64,000 bases of DNA from Novosphingobium sp. Chol11 (GCA_945906105.1 CAMDQO010000001.1:1-64000); one strand, 5' to 3'. Positions 24,904-34,491 are shown, counted from the first letter of the stretch. The notes: generated by a model not told the origin, from the sequence alone. A program made the numbers and translations.

Positions 24904-25335
24904 ATGACAATCGCACGGGTTATTGCCAATCGAGGTTCGGGTGAGATTTTCACCTGTGATGGCTCAGCCACCGTACGCGAGGCGATTGCCTTGCTGGCGC
25001 AGTGGCGGATCGGCGCGCTACCGGTTGAGGAAGCCGGCACCGTGGTCGGCATTTTTTCCGAGCGCGATGTCATTCATGGGCTGGCCGCCTCTGGTCCCGA
25101 GGCGCTTGACCGGCAAGTGCGCGATGTGATGACCGCACCAGCCATCACCGTCAGTCCCGATTCCGAAGTTATGGCGGCGCTGGGCCTGATGACTCGGCGG
25201 CGCATCCGTCATTTGCCAGTAACTGAAAATGGCCGAACGGTTGGTTTTGTTTCCATCGGCGATCTCGTCAAATACCGGATCGACCGGATTGAGAGCGAGG
25301 CTGAGGCAATGCGCAGCTATATCCAGACTGCCTGA
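24904..25335 (+). CDS. CBS-domain pair protein
   Basis: The 143-residue protein is almost entirely two CBS domains: first ATVREAIALLAQWRIGALPV with GIFSERDVIHGL, second SEVMAALGLMTRRRIRHLPV with GFVSIGDLVKYRI. Such stand-alone pairs bind adenosyl ligands and regulate partner enzymes. ATG 24904 follows GGAGAGG. Confidence 0.9.
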   Translation: MTIARVIANRGSGEIFTCDGSATVREAIALLAQWRIGALPVEEAGTVVGIFSERDVIHGLAASGPEALDRQVRDVMTAPAITVSPDSEVMAALGLMTRRRIRHLPVTENGRTVGFVSIGDLVKYRIDRIESEAEAMRSYIQTA

Positions 25336-25374
25336 TGCTTGTCGCTTAGGCCCAGAGCGCCTACATCCCGTGTT

Positions 25375-25722
25375 ATGGACATTTCCGCCGTTACCCTGAG
25401 CCCGGTTACACTGAGCTCCTCTGCCGCCAAGCGCGTTGCAGCGATTGCCGCCAAGCTGGGCAAACCCGCCATGCTGCGCTTGTCCGTTGAAGGCGGCGGC
25501 TGTTCGGGCTTTCAATACAAGTTCGATCTGGCCGATGCGGCGGAGGCTGATGATGCCGTGGCTGAAACCGATGGGGTGAAACTGGTGGTCGATCCGGTGA
25601 GCCTCGATCTGGTGGCGGGCTGTGTGGTCGATTTCGTCGAATCGCTGGGCGGTGCGGCGTTCAAGGTGGAAAATCCGAATGCCAGCGCTGGCTGCGGTTG
25701 CGGCTCCAGTTTTGCCATATGA
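25375..25722 (+). CDS. erpA: Iron-sulfur cluster insertion protein, A-type
   Basis: The 115-residue A-type carrier has the three conserved cysteines in EGGGCSGFQYKF and SAGCGCGSSF. These proteins receive Fe-S clusters from the ISC/SUF scaffold and deliver them to targets. ErpA is favoured over IscA because no isc genes are near, but the two cannot be told apart confidently. Start ATG 25375 is 40 nt after the CBS gene. Confidence 0.9.
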   Translation: MDISAVTLSPVTLSSSAAKRVAAIAAKLGKPAMLRLSVEGGGCSGFQYKFDLADAAEADDAVAETDGVKLVVDPVSLDLVAGCVVDFVESLGGAAFKVENPNASAGCGCGSSFAI

Positions 25723-25792
25723 TTGGCTCGCCTGACGGCTCGGGCTGGTGCCGTGCAAGATGCAGCGATAGCTGCGCCGGACCATGCACAAA

Positions 25793-26569
25793 ATGAAGAT
25801 CGCGTCGTTCAACATCAACGGCATCAAGGCGCGGTTGCCGCGACTACTTGAATGGCTCGAAGAAACACGTCCTGCCATCGCCTGCCTGCAGGAAATCAAG
25901 ACGCAGGATGAAGGTTTCCCCGCCGAAGAATTCGAGAAGATTGGCTATCAGGCAATCTGGCACGGGCAGAAAAGCTTTAACGGCGTCGCCATTCTGGCTG
26001 ATGGCACCAAGCCCATAGAAGTACAGCGCGGGCTTCCCGGCGATCCTGATGATGTACAATCACGCTATCTTGAAGCCGAGGTTTTCGGGGTGCGCGTCGC
26101 TTGCATCTATCTCCCCAATGGCAATCCGCTGCCCGGACCGAAATTCGATTACAAACTGGCCTGGATGGTGCGGTTGCGCGCGCGCATGGCAGCGATTGCG
26201 GCTGAGGAAGTGCCTGCCATTGTGCTGGGCGATTACAATGTCATTCCCGAAGACAAGGACGTTTGGGCACCCAAGGCCATGGCCGATGACGCGCTGATGC
26301 AGCCCGGGTCACGCGATGCCTATGCGCGGCTGCTGGGCGATGGCTGGACCGATGCCATTGACCGGCTCAACCCGCGCGGCGGGGTCTGGACCTATTGGGA
26401 CTATCAGGCGGGTGCCTGGCAGCGCGATCACGGCTTTCGCATCGATCATCTGCTGCTCTCGCCCGAACTCGCTGACCGGCTGGTTTCAGTTGGGGTCGAT
26501 AAGGAACACCGTGGCCGCGAGAAGGCGAGCGATCATGCGCCAGTGTGGGTGACTTTACGGCCTGAATAA
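25793..26569 (+). CDS. xthA: Exodeoxyribonuclease III
   Basis: The 258-residue EEP-fold enzyme cleaves AP sites and removes 3' blocks in base excision repair. Motifs in order: SFNINGIKARLPRLLEWL, CLQEIKTQDEGFPAEEF with the metal-binding Glu, LGDYNVIPEDKDVW, YWDYQAGAWQRDHGFRIDHL and SDHAPVWVTLRPE. ATG 25793 is preferred over one three codons earlier by alignment to the family start MKIASFN. Confidence 0.95.
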   Translation: MKIASFNINGIKARLPRLLEWLEETRPAIACLQEIKTQDEGFPAEEFEKIGYQAIWHGQKSFNGVAILADGTKPIEVQRGLPGDPDDVQSRYLEAEVFGVRVACIYLPNGNPLPGPKFDYKLAWMVRLRARMAAIAAEEVPAIVLGDYNVIPEDKDVWAPKAMADDALMQPGSRDAYARLLGDGWTDAIDRLNPRGGVWTYWDYQAGAWQRDHGFRIDHLLLSPELADRLVSVGVDKEHRGREKASDHAPVWVTLRPE

Positions 26570-26597
26570 AAAGGGCCGGAATTACCCGACCCTTTTT
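26568..26597. terminator. Bidirectional intrinsic terminator between xthA and the SleB-type gene
   Basis: AAAAAGGG at 26568-26575 pairs with CCCTTTTT at 26590-26597. The A-run before the stem on one strand becomes a T-run after it on the other, so it can end both convergent transcripts. Confidence 0.82.
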
Positions 26598-26618
26598 CAT
26601 AAAATCTGAACCGCCAAA

Positions 26619-27278
26619 TCAGCGATAGAATACGTGGTTGCCCACCTTGGCCATGCGCGCCATGCGCCAGCCGGGTGATACGCGCGCGGCGTGGAAGAAC
26701 AGCGCGCCTTCAACCGGACTGCGCCAGCTGCCCTCATGGGCGATCTGGGCAATCGCGACGGCTTCTTTCCAGTCAGCCGAACCCTTGTTGATCCCCGGCA
26801 TAGCGCCGCCACGGACAAACGAGAACTGCGAAGGCTGGAACACCACGCCGCAATAGGAATTGGGGAAGCGACCCGAACGCGAACGCGCGACGACCACGCG
26901 GCCAACCGCAAGCTGACCGACCAGCGGCTCGCTCTTCGATTCGAAATAGATCGCCCCAGCTAGGCAATTGAGCTCACGCGAGAGCGGAGCAGAAGTTCCC
27001 TGGGCAGAGACCAGAGAGCCGAGTGTGGAGGGGGAAACGACCGGTTCTTCAGCAGCAGGCGCGTCAGACACAACCTCATCTTGCTGATGAGCAGTGGCCG
27101 GGGTTTCAAGTGTGTTTTGAGAAATGTTCAGATCAGTGACCGCGGCATCGGGTGCAACACGGATCATGTGGGGTTCGCGGGCTTTTGCAGCCGCGCCGGA
27201 ACCGTCGGCAATTAACAGAGTGAAGGAAAGTGTGGCAGCCAGGGCGATAGTCCCGGCGATATCTAGCTTACGACTCAT
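26619..27278 (-). CDS. SleB-type cell wall hydrolase
   Basis: The 219-residue protein has a signal anchor (GTIALAATLSFTLLIADG), a low-complexity acidic linker and then the Hydrolase_2/SleB domain from about residue 100. Motifs include LNCLAGAIYFESKSEP with the likely catalytic Glu, PNSYCGVVFQPSQFSF and ALFFHAARVSP. Such enzymes cleave peptidoglycan glycan strands; a role in envelope growth is likely. Confidence 0.88.
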   Translation of the reverse strand: MSRKLDIAGTIALAATLSFTLLIADGSGAAAKAREPHMIRVAPDAAVTDLNISQNTLETPATAHQQDEVVSDAPAAEEPVVSPSTLGSLVSAQGTSAPLSRELNCLAGAIYFESKSEPLVGQLAVGRVVVARSRSGRFPNSYCGVVFQPSQFSFVRGGAMPGINKGSADWKEAVAIAQIAHEGSWRSPVEGALFFHAARVSPGWRMARMAKVGNHVFYR

Positions 27279-27461
27279 TATTCATGCTTTTTGGGCGGTG
27301 AGCGCATCTGCACGGGGTGGTTATCTGAAGCTGAAAATCAGTTCAGGAACCGGGTAAACCCGCCGACTGCCCCCCGTCTGCGTGCCAATCCAAAGGCTGA
27401 ATGCCCCAAGACCGCCTGCGCATCAAAGTTGGCGGCTCATTTATTGTGCGGTGCAACAAAG

Positions 27462-27806
27462 TCAACCCATGGAGGGCGTTAATCCGATGAACCGTTCGCC
27501 ATCTGCGATGTCCAGTTCAACAATCCACAGGTCGGAATCCTGCGATTTGCGCCGATCAAGGTAGTTAGCCAGATCTTCACCATAACCCTCTTCAGCACGA
27601 CGCACGCATTCCCAGGCGCGGCTGCCATCGGCTTGCGGCATCCGCTCCCAGGCGCGGAAATTGCGGCCGTTCACGGTGGTCAGCACCATGATTGTTCCGG
27701 CGTCAGCCTCACCCTTAGCCAAGATGGTGGCAAAGCCGCCTTCAGCCTGAACCCGGCGAACCAGCCCGGAAACCTCCAGTTTTGCGGGCAGACGTGCTTC
27801 ACTCAT
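27462..27806 (-). CDS. DUF1491-family protein
   Basis: The 114-residue protein matches DUF1491, an alphaproteobacterial family of unknown function: RLPAKLEVSGLVRRV, LAKGEADAGTIMVL and DLWIVELDIADGERF. It is probably cytoplasmic. It is the downstream member of the run that starts near dnaQ, after the thioesterase gene. Confidence 0.82.
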   Translation of the reverse strand: MSEARLPAKLEVSGLVRRVQAEGGFATILAKGEADAGTIMVLTTVNGRNFRAWERMPQADGSRAWECVRRAEEGYGEDLANYLDRRKSQDSDLWIVELDIADGERFIGLTPSMG

Positions 27807-27841
27807 ACCGCCCACTCATGCCGCCTACCCATTCTGGCCAC

Positions 27842-28339
27842 TCATTCTGGCCGATAACCGGCAAGCCCCGAAAGCGCGATACGCGAACGCTGGAAGGTGC
27901 CGGTGCCGCGGCCGATTTCCTCGCCATCGGCATCGACCAGCCGCGATTCAGCGACAAGCACCCGGCGGCGACCAGAGATCCACCGGCCTTCAGCCGTTAC
28001 CCAGCCTTTGCGGACGGGCCGCACAAAATGCAAATTGAACGATGTTGTCAGCAAAAAGCGGTCGGTGACCAGCGTGTTTGCGGCATAGAAAGCGGCATCA
28101 TCCAACATCTTGAAATAGACCGTGCCGTGCGCTGCGCCCGCTGCATGATAGACCCGCTCATCAACCAGAAATTCGATCCGCGCCCGGCCTTCTTCGGTGA
28201 TCGTGATGCGCGATTCAAACAGGTTGTTGATTGGCGCGGTGGCATAGAGATTTACCAGCGCGCGCCAGTGCAGCGCGGCGCCAGTGGCTGCCTCATCGCA
28301 GCCAGAGCCCGGTTCAGGCGGCGTCGCGGTCGATAACAT
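27842..28339 (-). CDS. PaaI-type thioesterase
   Basis: The 165-residue hotdog-fold protein has VYHAAGAAHGTVYFKMLDDAA, the PaaI signature with HGG-like substitution HGT, and TSFNLHFVRPVRKGWVTAEG. It probably cleaves acyl- or aryl-CoA. Its ATG lies 26 nt inside ptsN; no better start was found in frame. Confidence 0.88.
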   Translation of the reverse strand: MLSTATPPEPGSGCDEAATGAALHWRALVNLYATAPINNLFESRITITEEGRARIEFLVDERVYHAAGAAHGTVYFKMLDDAAFYAANTLVTDRFLLTTSFNLHFVRPVRKGWVTAEGRWISGRRRVLVAESRLVDADGEEIGRGTGTFQRSRIALSGLAGYRPE

Positions 28340-28775
28340 TGCTCAACAGGCCATACAGCGCTTCGCTCCCCGGTGCCTGACTCAAGGCCTGATGCATGGC
28401 TTCATCGCGCATCATCCGCGAGATCGCCGCAAGCGCATGGAGATGCGCCGCACCAGCTGCCTGGGGCGATAACAGTCCAAATATCAGGTCCACTGGCAGA
28501 CCATCGGCAGAATCGAAAGCGACCGGTGCTTCAAGACGGAAAAAAGCCGCAACCGGACGCTGCAAATCGGCAATGCGGGCATGGGGGATCGCCACACCGC
28601 GACCAAAACCGGTGCTGCCCAGCCGCTCCCGCTCTTCGATTCGCTCAAGCACATGGGGCGCATCAAGACCATAGTCAGCAGCGAAGCGTGTCGCGAGCTG
28701 TTGCAGGATGGCCTGCTTGCTATCGGCACGAATTGTCCTGACGGACTCGGGAAGGAGAGTGAAAAGAGCGCTCAT
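28314..28775 (-). CDS. ptsN: PTS IIA-like nitrogen-regulatory protein
   Basis: The 153-residue EIIA-Ntr domain has the phospho-accepting His in GFGRGVAIPHARI and the surrounding LPVDLIFGLLSP strand. EIIA-Ntr is phosphorylated by PtsP/NPr and adjusts potassium uptake and stress responses. It follows hpf, the usual order, but the rpoN that normally precedes hpf is not present. Confidence 0.93.
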   Translation of the reverse strand: MSALFTLLPESVRTIRADSKQAILQQLATRFAADYGLDAPHVLERIEERERLGSTGFGRGVAIPHARIADLQRPVAAFFRLEAPVAFDSADGLPVDLIFGLLSPQAAGAAHLHALAAISRMMRDEAMHQALSQAPGSEALYGLLSNVIDRDAA

Positions 28776-28887
28776 TTTTCTGAATATTTACCTGTTGTTC
28801 CCCACCTTGCGGTCAAGTGAAACAAGGCCCGGATCCGGTCCCCATTTGCAACATCAACCGCTCGGTAAGGAGCGCCAATACAGCGCT

Positions 28888-29454
28888 TCAGGATGGTTCG
28901 ACCCAGCCGATCGACCCATCGCCGCGGCGGTAAACCATATTATGCTTCTCCGTTCCAGCGTTTTTGAACAGCAAGGCATTGGTGTTGCGCAGATCGAGCA
29001 TCATCACAGCGTCGGAAACGGTCGCTGTGGGCACGTCCACCCGGGTTTCGGCGATAACCAGCGGCGCGTCCGCGGTGATTTCCTCTGCCTCAGGCTCTGC
29101 CTCGGCGAAGACCACATAGGCGGCTTCTTCTTCCTGTCTGGCAAAGGTGCTGGCTTCGTGCCGGTCTTTCAGACGGCGCTTGTATCGGCGCAGCTGCTTG
29201 TCGATCTTCTCTGCCGCCTGATCGAGTGCAGCGTGTGCATCATGCGCGCTGGCCGCGCCCTTGAGGATCAGGCCATGCATGACATGGGTGACGATATCGC
29301 AGCTGAAAGCTCCGGCCGGGGCTTTGCCGAAAGTGACATGACTGGACAGCGCGCGGCTGAAATACTTCCCGACAATCGCGGACATTCGATCATTGGCGTG
29401 TGTTTGCAAAGCCTCGCCCGTAGCCATCTGATGGCCTGAAACGCGAATGTCCAT
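28888..29454 (-). CDS. hpf: Ribosome hibernation-promoting factor, long form
   Basis: The 188-residue protein has the N-terminal S30AE fold (MDIRVSGHQMATGEALQTHA, DAHAALDQAAEKIDKQLRRY), an acidic linker and the C-terminal dimerisation domain (VMMLDLRNTNALLFKNAGT, VYRRGDGSIGWVEP). The long form makes 100S ribosome dimers alone. ATG 29454 is 2 codons inside the longest frame and fits the family. Confidence 0.95.
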   Translation of the reverse strand: MDIRVSGHQMATGEALQTHANDRMSAIVGKYFSRALSSHVTFGKAPAGAFSCDIVTHVMHGLILKGAASAHDAHAALDQAAEKIDKQLRRYKRRLKDRHEASTFARQEEEAAYVVFAEAEPEAEEITADAPLVIAETRVDVPTATVSDAVMMLDLRNTNALLFKNAGTEKHNMVYRRGDGSIGWVEPS

Positions 29455-29472
29455 GTGCAAGTTCTCCTGTGA

Positions 29473-30189
29473 TCAATCCCCCCCGGGATTGTGGGGTGTT
29501 TCCGACTGTGACCCCCATAGCGGCGAGACAATCGTCGCCATGAAGTCCGCGTGGGCGGCGAGTTCTTCTGCACTGGCCGCATGCGAGCGGGCAGGACGAA
29601 AACGACGTTCACGCACCATGGTGCTTACCGTGGTAACGAGACTATCGCTTTGATTTGCGGCAAGTTCGAGGCCGATTTGTCGGCCCCCGGTCAGTTCGAC
29701 ATAAACCTGCGCCAGCAGTTCGGCATCGAGCAGCGCGCCGTGCTTGGTCCGATGGCTGCGATCAATGCCATAACGAGTGCACAGCGCATCGAGCGAATTC
29801 TTGGCACCGGGATGACGCACACGCGCCATGGCCACGGTATCAACCATCCGCGCGCGATCCAGCGGTTCAAGCCCGCAGATCGCCAGCTCGGCATTGACGA
29901 AACCAAAGTCGAAGCCGGCATTGTGGGCCACCAGCGGGGAGGTACCGATGAATTCGAGCAATTCGCCCACCCGTTCGACAAACAGCGGCTTGTCTGAAAG
30001 GAAGGCGGCAGAAAGCCCGTGCACATTCTCGGCAGCGGCGGGCATATCGCGCTCGGGGTTGAAATAGGCGTGGAAGCTCTGACCGGTGGTCACGCGGTTG
30101 ACCATTTCGAGGCAGCCGATTTCCACAAGCCTGTCGCCGCCTTGTGGATCGAGACCGGTCGTTTCGGTATCGAAGATAATCTCACGCAT
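29473..30189 (-). CDS. dnaQ: DNA polymerase III epsilon subunit
   Basis: The 238-residue 3'-5' exonuclease proofreads replication. Exo I is FDTETTGLDP, Exo II is LVAHNAGFDFGFVNAEL and Exo III is HRTKHGALLDAELLAQV. The C-terminal ~50 residues probably bind the alpha subunit. ATG 30189 matches the family start MREIIFDTETTG. It lies downstream of coaE in the conserved origin-proximal order. Confidence 0.95.
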   Translation of the reverse strand: MREIIFDTETTGLDPQGGDRLVEIGCLEMVNRVTTGQSFHAYFNPERDMPAAAENVHGLSAAFLSDKPLFVERVGELLEFIGTSPLVAHNAGFDFGFVNAELAICGLEPLDRARMVDTVAMARVRHPGAKNSLDALCTRYGIDRSHRTKHGALLDAELLAQVYVELTGGRQIGLELAANQSDSLVTTVSTMVRERRFRPARSHAASAEELAAHADFMATIVSPLWGSQSETPHNPGGD

Positions 30190-30234
30190 TACGGTACATA
30201 TCTGCTTGTGTGCAGCCATGCGCAAGGGGCGGAA

Positions 30235-30843
30235 TCATCTATTTTTATCGAGCAGGGCATGGACAAGACGCTGCACCGCATGGCGTGTTTGAGCCAGCGA
30301 AGTGCCGGTATCGATGACGAAATCAGCGCGGCTTCGCTTTTCCGCATCTGGCACCTGCAGTGCCAGAATCTTCTCGAATTTTTCTGCGCTCATGCCGGGC
30401 CTTGCCAGCACCCGCGCGCGCTGGGCCTCGGCATTGGCGGAGACGACCAGAACAGCATCAGTCCCCGCATTGCCGCCTTTTTCGAACAGAAGTGGAATGT
30501 CGAAGACCGCCAGCGGTTGATGCGCGTTGTCAGCCAGGAACTGCGCCCGCATCGCCGCTACCGCCGGGTGGACAATCGCTTCGAGCCAGGCGAGTTTGTC
30601 TTTGTCACCAAACACGGCTGCGCCAAGTTTCTGCCGGTCCACGCCCTTAGCACCCGTGCTGCCCGGAAACGCCGCCTCGATCTGCGGCAACAGCGCTCCA
30701 CCCGGCCCTTGCAACTCATGCACCGCAGCGTCGGCATCGAAGACCGGTACGCCAAGGCCATGAAACATCGCCGCCACCGCCGATTTGCCCATGCCGATCG
30801 AACCAGTGAGGCCAAGGATGAAAGGTTTGCCCTCCTGTTTCAT
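30235..30843 (-). CDS. coaE: Dephospho-CoA kinase
   Basis: The 202-residue P-loop kinase (LGLTGSIGMGKSAVAAMF; DAAVHELQGPGG; SADFVIDTGTSLAQT) phosphorylates dephospho-CoA in the last step of CoA synthesis. Its ATG overlaps the aroE stop by 4 nt. Confidence 0.95.
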   Translation of the reverse strand: MKQEGKPFILGLTGSIGMGKSAVAAMFHGLGVPVFDADAAVHELQGPGGALLPQIEAAFPGSTGAKGVDRQKLGAAVFGDKDKLAWLEAIVHPAVAAMRAQFLADNAHQPLAVFDIPLLFEKGGNAGTDAVLVVSANAEAQRARVLARPGMSAEKFEKILALQVPDAEKRSRADFVIDTGTSLAQTRHAVQRLVHALLDKNR

Positions 30844-31697
30844 CCGCTGATCCTGACACGCAATTCAGCGTCAAACCCCCGCGGCGGACGCAGCCCAAAG
30901 AAGTGCGCAAAGGCAAAGTCTGCCTGGCCGATCAGCATCGCCAGGCCATCAATCGTGGCAAAACCGACGGCGCGCGCAGCTTGGAGAAAATCAGTGTCAA
31001 GCGGTGAGGTGACAATGTCATAGGCCACAGATCCCGGCGGAGCATGGCTGAAATCAAACAGCAATTCTGGCTGGCCTGCCATGCCGAGCGGGCTGGCATT
31101 GACGATCAGATCGCAGCACTGCTGGCGATCATCGAAGACAAAATCGGTGGTATCGGCAAAATGGCTGAGGTCGATGGCATGATGTTCGCCGCCCGGATCG
31201 AGTTCATCGAGCAGTTCCCGCGCCTTTTCCGGGTTTCTGCCAGCCAGAACGATCACAAAGTGTTCCGCTGCCAGTGCGGTAATGATCGCCCGTGCTGCAC
31301 CGCCGGTGCCGATCACGCGCGCCATGCGGAACAGATGAACCTGACCCAGCACATCGCGTAATGGCTCAAGAAAGCCGGGTGCATCGGTGTTGAAACCGGT
31401 TAGCAAGCCATTTGCATCGCGCACCACGGTGTTCACCGCGCCGATCCGCGCAGCCAGCGGATCGATGGCATCGAGCAGTGGCATGACGGCCTGCTTATGC
31501 GGCATGGTGACATTGCACCCACGCCAAAGGATATCGCTACGCCGGGACGCAAAGTAATTGGTGAGACCATCCGTCTTCAGATGCACGGCGCGGTACTCGG
31601 CATCGATGCCCAGTTTCTCAAGCCAGAAATTGTGAATCACCGGCGACTTTGACTGAACGATGGGATCGCCAATAACTTCGGCATAGGGCTTTCTCAT
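30840..31697 (-). CDS. aroE: Shikimate dehydrogenase
   Basis: This 285-residue enzyme reduces 3-dehydroshikimate with NADPH. Motifs are [18 protein letters not shown], the catalytic Lys in [21 protein letters not shown] and the Gly-rich [11 protein letters not shown]. It overlaps both maf and coaE by 4 nt, so the three are co-translated. Confidence 0.95.
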   Translation of the reverse strand: MRKPYAEVIGDPIVQSKSPVIHNFWLEKLGIDAEYRAVHLKTDGLTNYFASRRSDILWRGCNVTMPHKQAVMPLLDAIDPLAARIGAVNTVVRDANGLLTGFNTDAPGFLEPLRDVLGQVHLFRMARVIGTGGAARAIITALAAEHFVIVLAGRNPEKARELLDELDPGGEHHAIDLSHFADTTDFVFDDRQQCCDLIVNASPLGMAGQPELLFDFSHAPPGSVAYDIVTSPLDTDFLQAARAVGFATIDGLAMLIGQADFAFAHFFGLRPPRGFDAELRVRISG

Positions 31698-32278
31698 CGC
31701 GGCAGTTCCCCCAGTTCGCGCAGCGCGCCCAACACTTTCAGCAAGGGCATGCCGAGCACGGTGAACTGATCGCCTTCAATGGATTCAAACAACTGCGCCC
31801 CGCGCGCCTCGATGCGGAACACGCCAACGCAGCCGGCCACGGCAGGCCATTCGTGTGCCAGATAGTCCTCGATGAAGCGGTCTGACATTTCAATTACTTG
31901 CAATGACGCCATGGCCCCATCCTGCCACAGCAGTTCGCCATCGCGCGCCAGTGCGGCAGCGCTGTGAAGCCGCATCAGCTTGCCCGAGAAGCAGCGCAGA
32001 TGTGCGGCGGCATCCTCGCGGTTTTGCGGTTTGTCGAAACGACGGCCTGCCACTTCAACCAGTGAATCGCTGCCAAGCACCACAGCGCCGGGACGTGCCT
32101 CACTGCCTGCAAGCGCCTTGGCACCGGCAAGTGCCAGAGCAATCAGTTCTGCCGGTGCATTGCCCAGAGCCAATTCAATCGCGCGCTCGTCGACATGGGC
32201 GGGGCTGGCGGTGAAAGCTAGCCCTGCAGCCTCCAGCATCGCTTTTCGCGAGGCGCTTTGCGATGCGAGAACAATCAT
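31694..32278 (-). CDS. maf: Maf-family nucleotide pyrophosphatase
   Basis: The 194-residue protein has the Maf signatures [33 protein letters not shown] and [15 protein letters not shown]. Maf proteins hydrolyse non-canonical or house-cleaning dNTP/NTPs and link to septation. ATG 32278 starts 14 nt after the PPSR gene; the longer frame to 32329 would overlap that gene. Confidence 0.93.
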   Translation of the reverse strand: MIVLASQSASRKAMLEAAGLAFTASPAHVDERAIELALGNAPAELIALALAGAKALAGSEARPGAVVLGSDSLVEVAGRRFDKPQNREDAAAHLRCFSGKLMRLHSAAALARDGELLWQDGAMASLQVIEMSDRFIEDYLAHEWPAVAGCVGVFRIEARGAQLFESIEGDQFTVLGMPLLKVLGALRELGELPR

Positions 32279-32291
32279 GACGCGAGAACAA

Positions 32292-33122
32292 TCATGGGGC
32301 AACGCCCTCGGCATCAAGGCGCTGCTCACCCAGCAGGCGGATCACCGCCGCCGCCGTCTCCTCGATCGAACGGCGCGTGACATCGATCACCGGCCAACCA
32401 TTATCGGCAAACATCCGCCGCGCATATTGCAGCTCCTTGGCGACTTTATCCTGATCGACATAGGCGGTTTCAGGCGCTTGATTGAGCGAAAGCAGGCGGT
32501 TTCGGCGCACCTGGATCAGCCGATCAGGCGCTGTCGTCAGCCCGACAACCATGGGCCGCTTCAGGGCGTAGAGTGACTGCGGTGGCGGGCTTTCGGGAAC
32601 AATCGGAATGTTGGCCACCTTGTAACCGCGATTGGCGAGGTAAATGCTGGTCGGCGTCTTGGAGGTGCGCGAAACTCCGGCGAGCACGATGTCTGCTTCT
32701 TCCCAATCTTCATGCGCCACGCCATCATCGTGAGCGATGGTGAAATGGATGGCATCGACGCGATCAAAATAGGCATCGTCCATCAGATGCTGACGCCCCG
32801 GCCGGGCTTTGGCCTGCTGGCCAAGCTGATCTTCCAGAACTGCCGTCACCGCATCAAGCGCCGCCACCGATGGCAGTCCCAGCGAACGGCACTTCTCTTC
32901 CAGTCGTGCGCGAAGATCGGCATTGACCAGAGTAAACAGCACCAGACCGGGGTGAGCAGCGATTTCTCCCAACACCCGGTCCATATGTTGCTGCGAGCGG
33001 ACCATCGGCCAGAAATGCCGATAAACCTCGGCATCATCGAACTGTGCCAGTGCTGCCTTGGCAACCATTTCCAAGGTTTCACCGGTTGAATCGGACAGTA
33101 AATGGAGGTGGAGTTTGGTCAT
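32292..33122 (-). CDS. Pyruvate, phosphate dikinase/PEP synthase regulatory protein (DUF299)
   Basis: The 276-residue protein is a bifunctional kinase/pyrophosphorylase that inactivates and reactivates PEP synthase or PPDK. The N-terminus [20 protein letters not shown] and the P-loop [19 protein letters not shown] are diagnostic. In Caulobacter and relatives a DUF299 gene borders the chromosome origin, divergent to hemE, exactly as here. Confidence 0.94.
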   Translation of the reverse strand: MTKLHLHLLSDSTGETLEMVAKAALAQFDDAEVYRHFWPMVRSQQHMDRVLGEIAAHPGLVLFTLVNADLRARLEEKCRSLGLPSVAALDAVTAVLEDQLGQQAKARPGRQHLMDDAYFDRVDAIHFTIAHDDGVAHEDWEEADIVLAGVSRTSKTPTSIYLANRGYKVANIPIVPESPPPQSLYALKRPMVVGLTTAPDRLIQVRRNRLLSLNQAPETAYVDQDKVAKELQYARRMFADNGWPVIDVTRRSIEETAAAVIRLLGEQRLDAEGVAP

Positions 33123-33430
33123 CGTGCGCGTCTGGTGAACCCTGTGGACTAAGCCTGCATAAACCACGGGACAGGGCTGGTGACAACTTTACGTCGCGAT
33201 TTCGTCACCGCTTCCGGCCACGCACATGGACTCTTATGGACATGTGGACAGCGCTACCCACAGGCAGGAGATAGGGGGGATAAGTCTTTCTTGACTCACC
33301 GGTCCCGCAGAGTCGCAGAGCACGTTCTCGCTGTTCATCGCGGGACAAATCGGGCAAGGGCGCGCAACCCTCGATATCCACAGGCCTACTACCTACAGAA
33401 TCCTTTATATATAAATCTATTATTTAGTTA
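33123..33430. other. Candidate chromosomal replication origin (oriC)
   Basis: This 308-bp gap between the DUF299 gene and hemE corresponds in position to Caulobacter Cori. DnaA-box-like 9-mers are ATATCCACA at 33374-33382 (one mismatch to TTATCCACA), CTACCCACA at 33254-33262, and TGTGGACAG at 33243-33251 and TGTGGACTA at 33143-33151 on the opposite strand (two mismatches each). GANTC sites occur at 33229, 33293, 33310 and 33398. An AT-rich run at 33401-33431 could unwind. The flanking gene order supports the call; function is inferred. Confidence 0.72.
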
Positions 33431-34474
33431 GTGAGCGACGAAATGCCCGGAATTCTCCTCGATACCCTGCGCGGAATCAACGGAAATGAGCGCCCCATCT
33501 GGCTGATGCGACAGGCCGGACGTTACCTGCCCGAGTACCGCGCCTTGCGGGCCGAAAAGGGTGGTTTCCTCGCGCTGGTCTATGATAGCGATGCAGCGGC
33601 GGAGGTTACACTTCAGCCGATCCGCCGGTTTGGTTTTGACGGTGCCATCCTGTTTTCCGACATTCTGATCGTACCCTATGCCATGGGGCAGGATCTGGAG
33701 TTTCTGGCAGGCGAAGGCCCGCGGATGTCACCCCGGTTGGTGGACAGCACTCTTGAGGCTCTGAGCGCTGTCCCAGCCCGCCTGACACCGATCTATGAGA
33801 CGGTTGCCAAGGTAAAGGCCGGACTGGGCGCTGGGCGGACGTTGCTGGGCTTTGCCGGTAGTCCCTGGACCATCGCAACCTATATGGTGGCGGGTGAGGG
33901 CAGCCGCGATCAGCACGAAACGCGGGCGATGGCCTATCGTGATCCGGCGGCGTTTCAGGCGATCATTGATACCATAGTTGCGGTGACCATTGATTACCTC
34001 GCCGGACAGATCGCTGCCGGGGCAGAAGCGGTGCAACTGTTTGATTCATGGGCAGGCAGTTTGGCGCCCGCAGCGTTCGAACGCTGGGTGATTGCGCCCA
34101 ATGCCGCGATTGTCACAGGTTTGCGCAAACGTTGTCCCGGAACGCCAATCATCGGCTTTCCCAAGGGTGCCGGTGAAAAGTTGCCCGCCTATGCCCGCGA
34201 GACCGGAGTGGATGCGCTGGCGCTCGATGAGACGATTGACCCGTTGTGGGCGGCCAAGGTTCTGCCAGAAGGCTTACCGGTTCAGGGTAATCTTGATCCG
34301 CTGCTGCTGCTGGCGGGCGGCGATGAACTTGAGCGCCAGACGAGGGCCGTGCTCGAGGCCTTTGTTGACCGGCCGCACGTGTTCAACCTTGGTCATGGCA
34401 TCGGCCAGTTCACGCCGATCGAGCATGTTGAGCAATTGCTCGGCGTGGTAAGGGGCTGGAAAAAACCCTCGTAG
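33431..34474 (+). CDS. hemE: Uroporphyrinogen decarboxylase
   Basis: This 343-347-residue heme-pathway enzyme decarboxylates uroporphyrinogen III to coproporphyrinogen III. Motifs are RPIWLMRQAGRYLPEYRALR, FGFDGAILFSDILIVP, LGFAGSPWTIATYM and FNLGHGI. The start is GTG 33431 or ATG 33443; neither has a strong ribosome binding site, and the AT-rich part of the likely origin abuts it. Confidence 0.96.
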   Translation: MSDEMPGILLDTLRGINGNERPIWLMRQAGRYLPEYRALRAEKGGFLALVYDSDAAAEVTLQPIRRFGFDGAILFSDILIVPYAMGQDLEFLAGEGPRMSPRLVDSTLEALSAVPARLTPIYETVAKVKAGLGAGRTLLGFAGSPWTIATYMVAGEGSRDQHETRAMAYRDPAAFQAIIDTIVAVTIDYLAGQIAAGAEAVQLFDSWAGSLAPAAFERWVIAPNAAIVTGLRKRCPGTPIIGFPKGAGEKLPAYARETGVDALALDETIDPLWAAKVLPEGLPVQGNLDPLLLLAGGDELERQTRAVLEAFVDRPHVFNLGHGIGQFTPIEHVEQLLGVVRGWKKPS

Positions 34475-34491
34475 CGGTCTAAACTTCTGCC

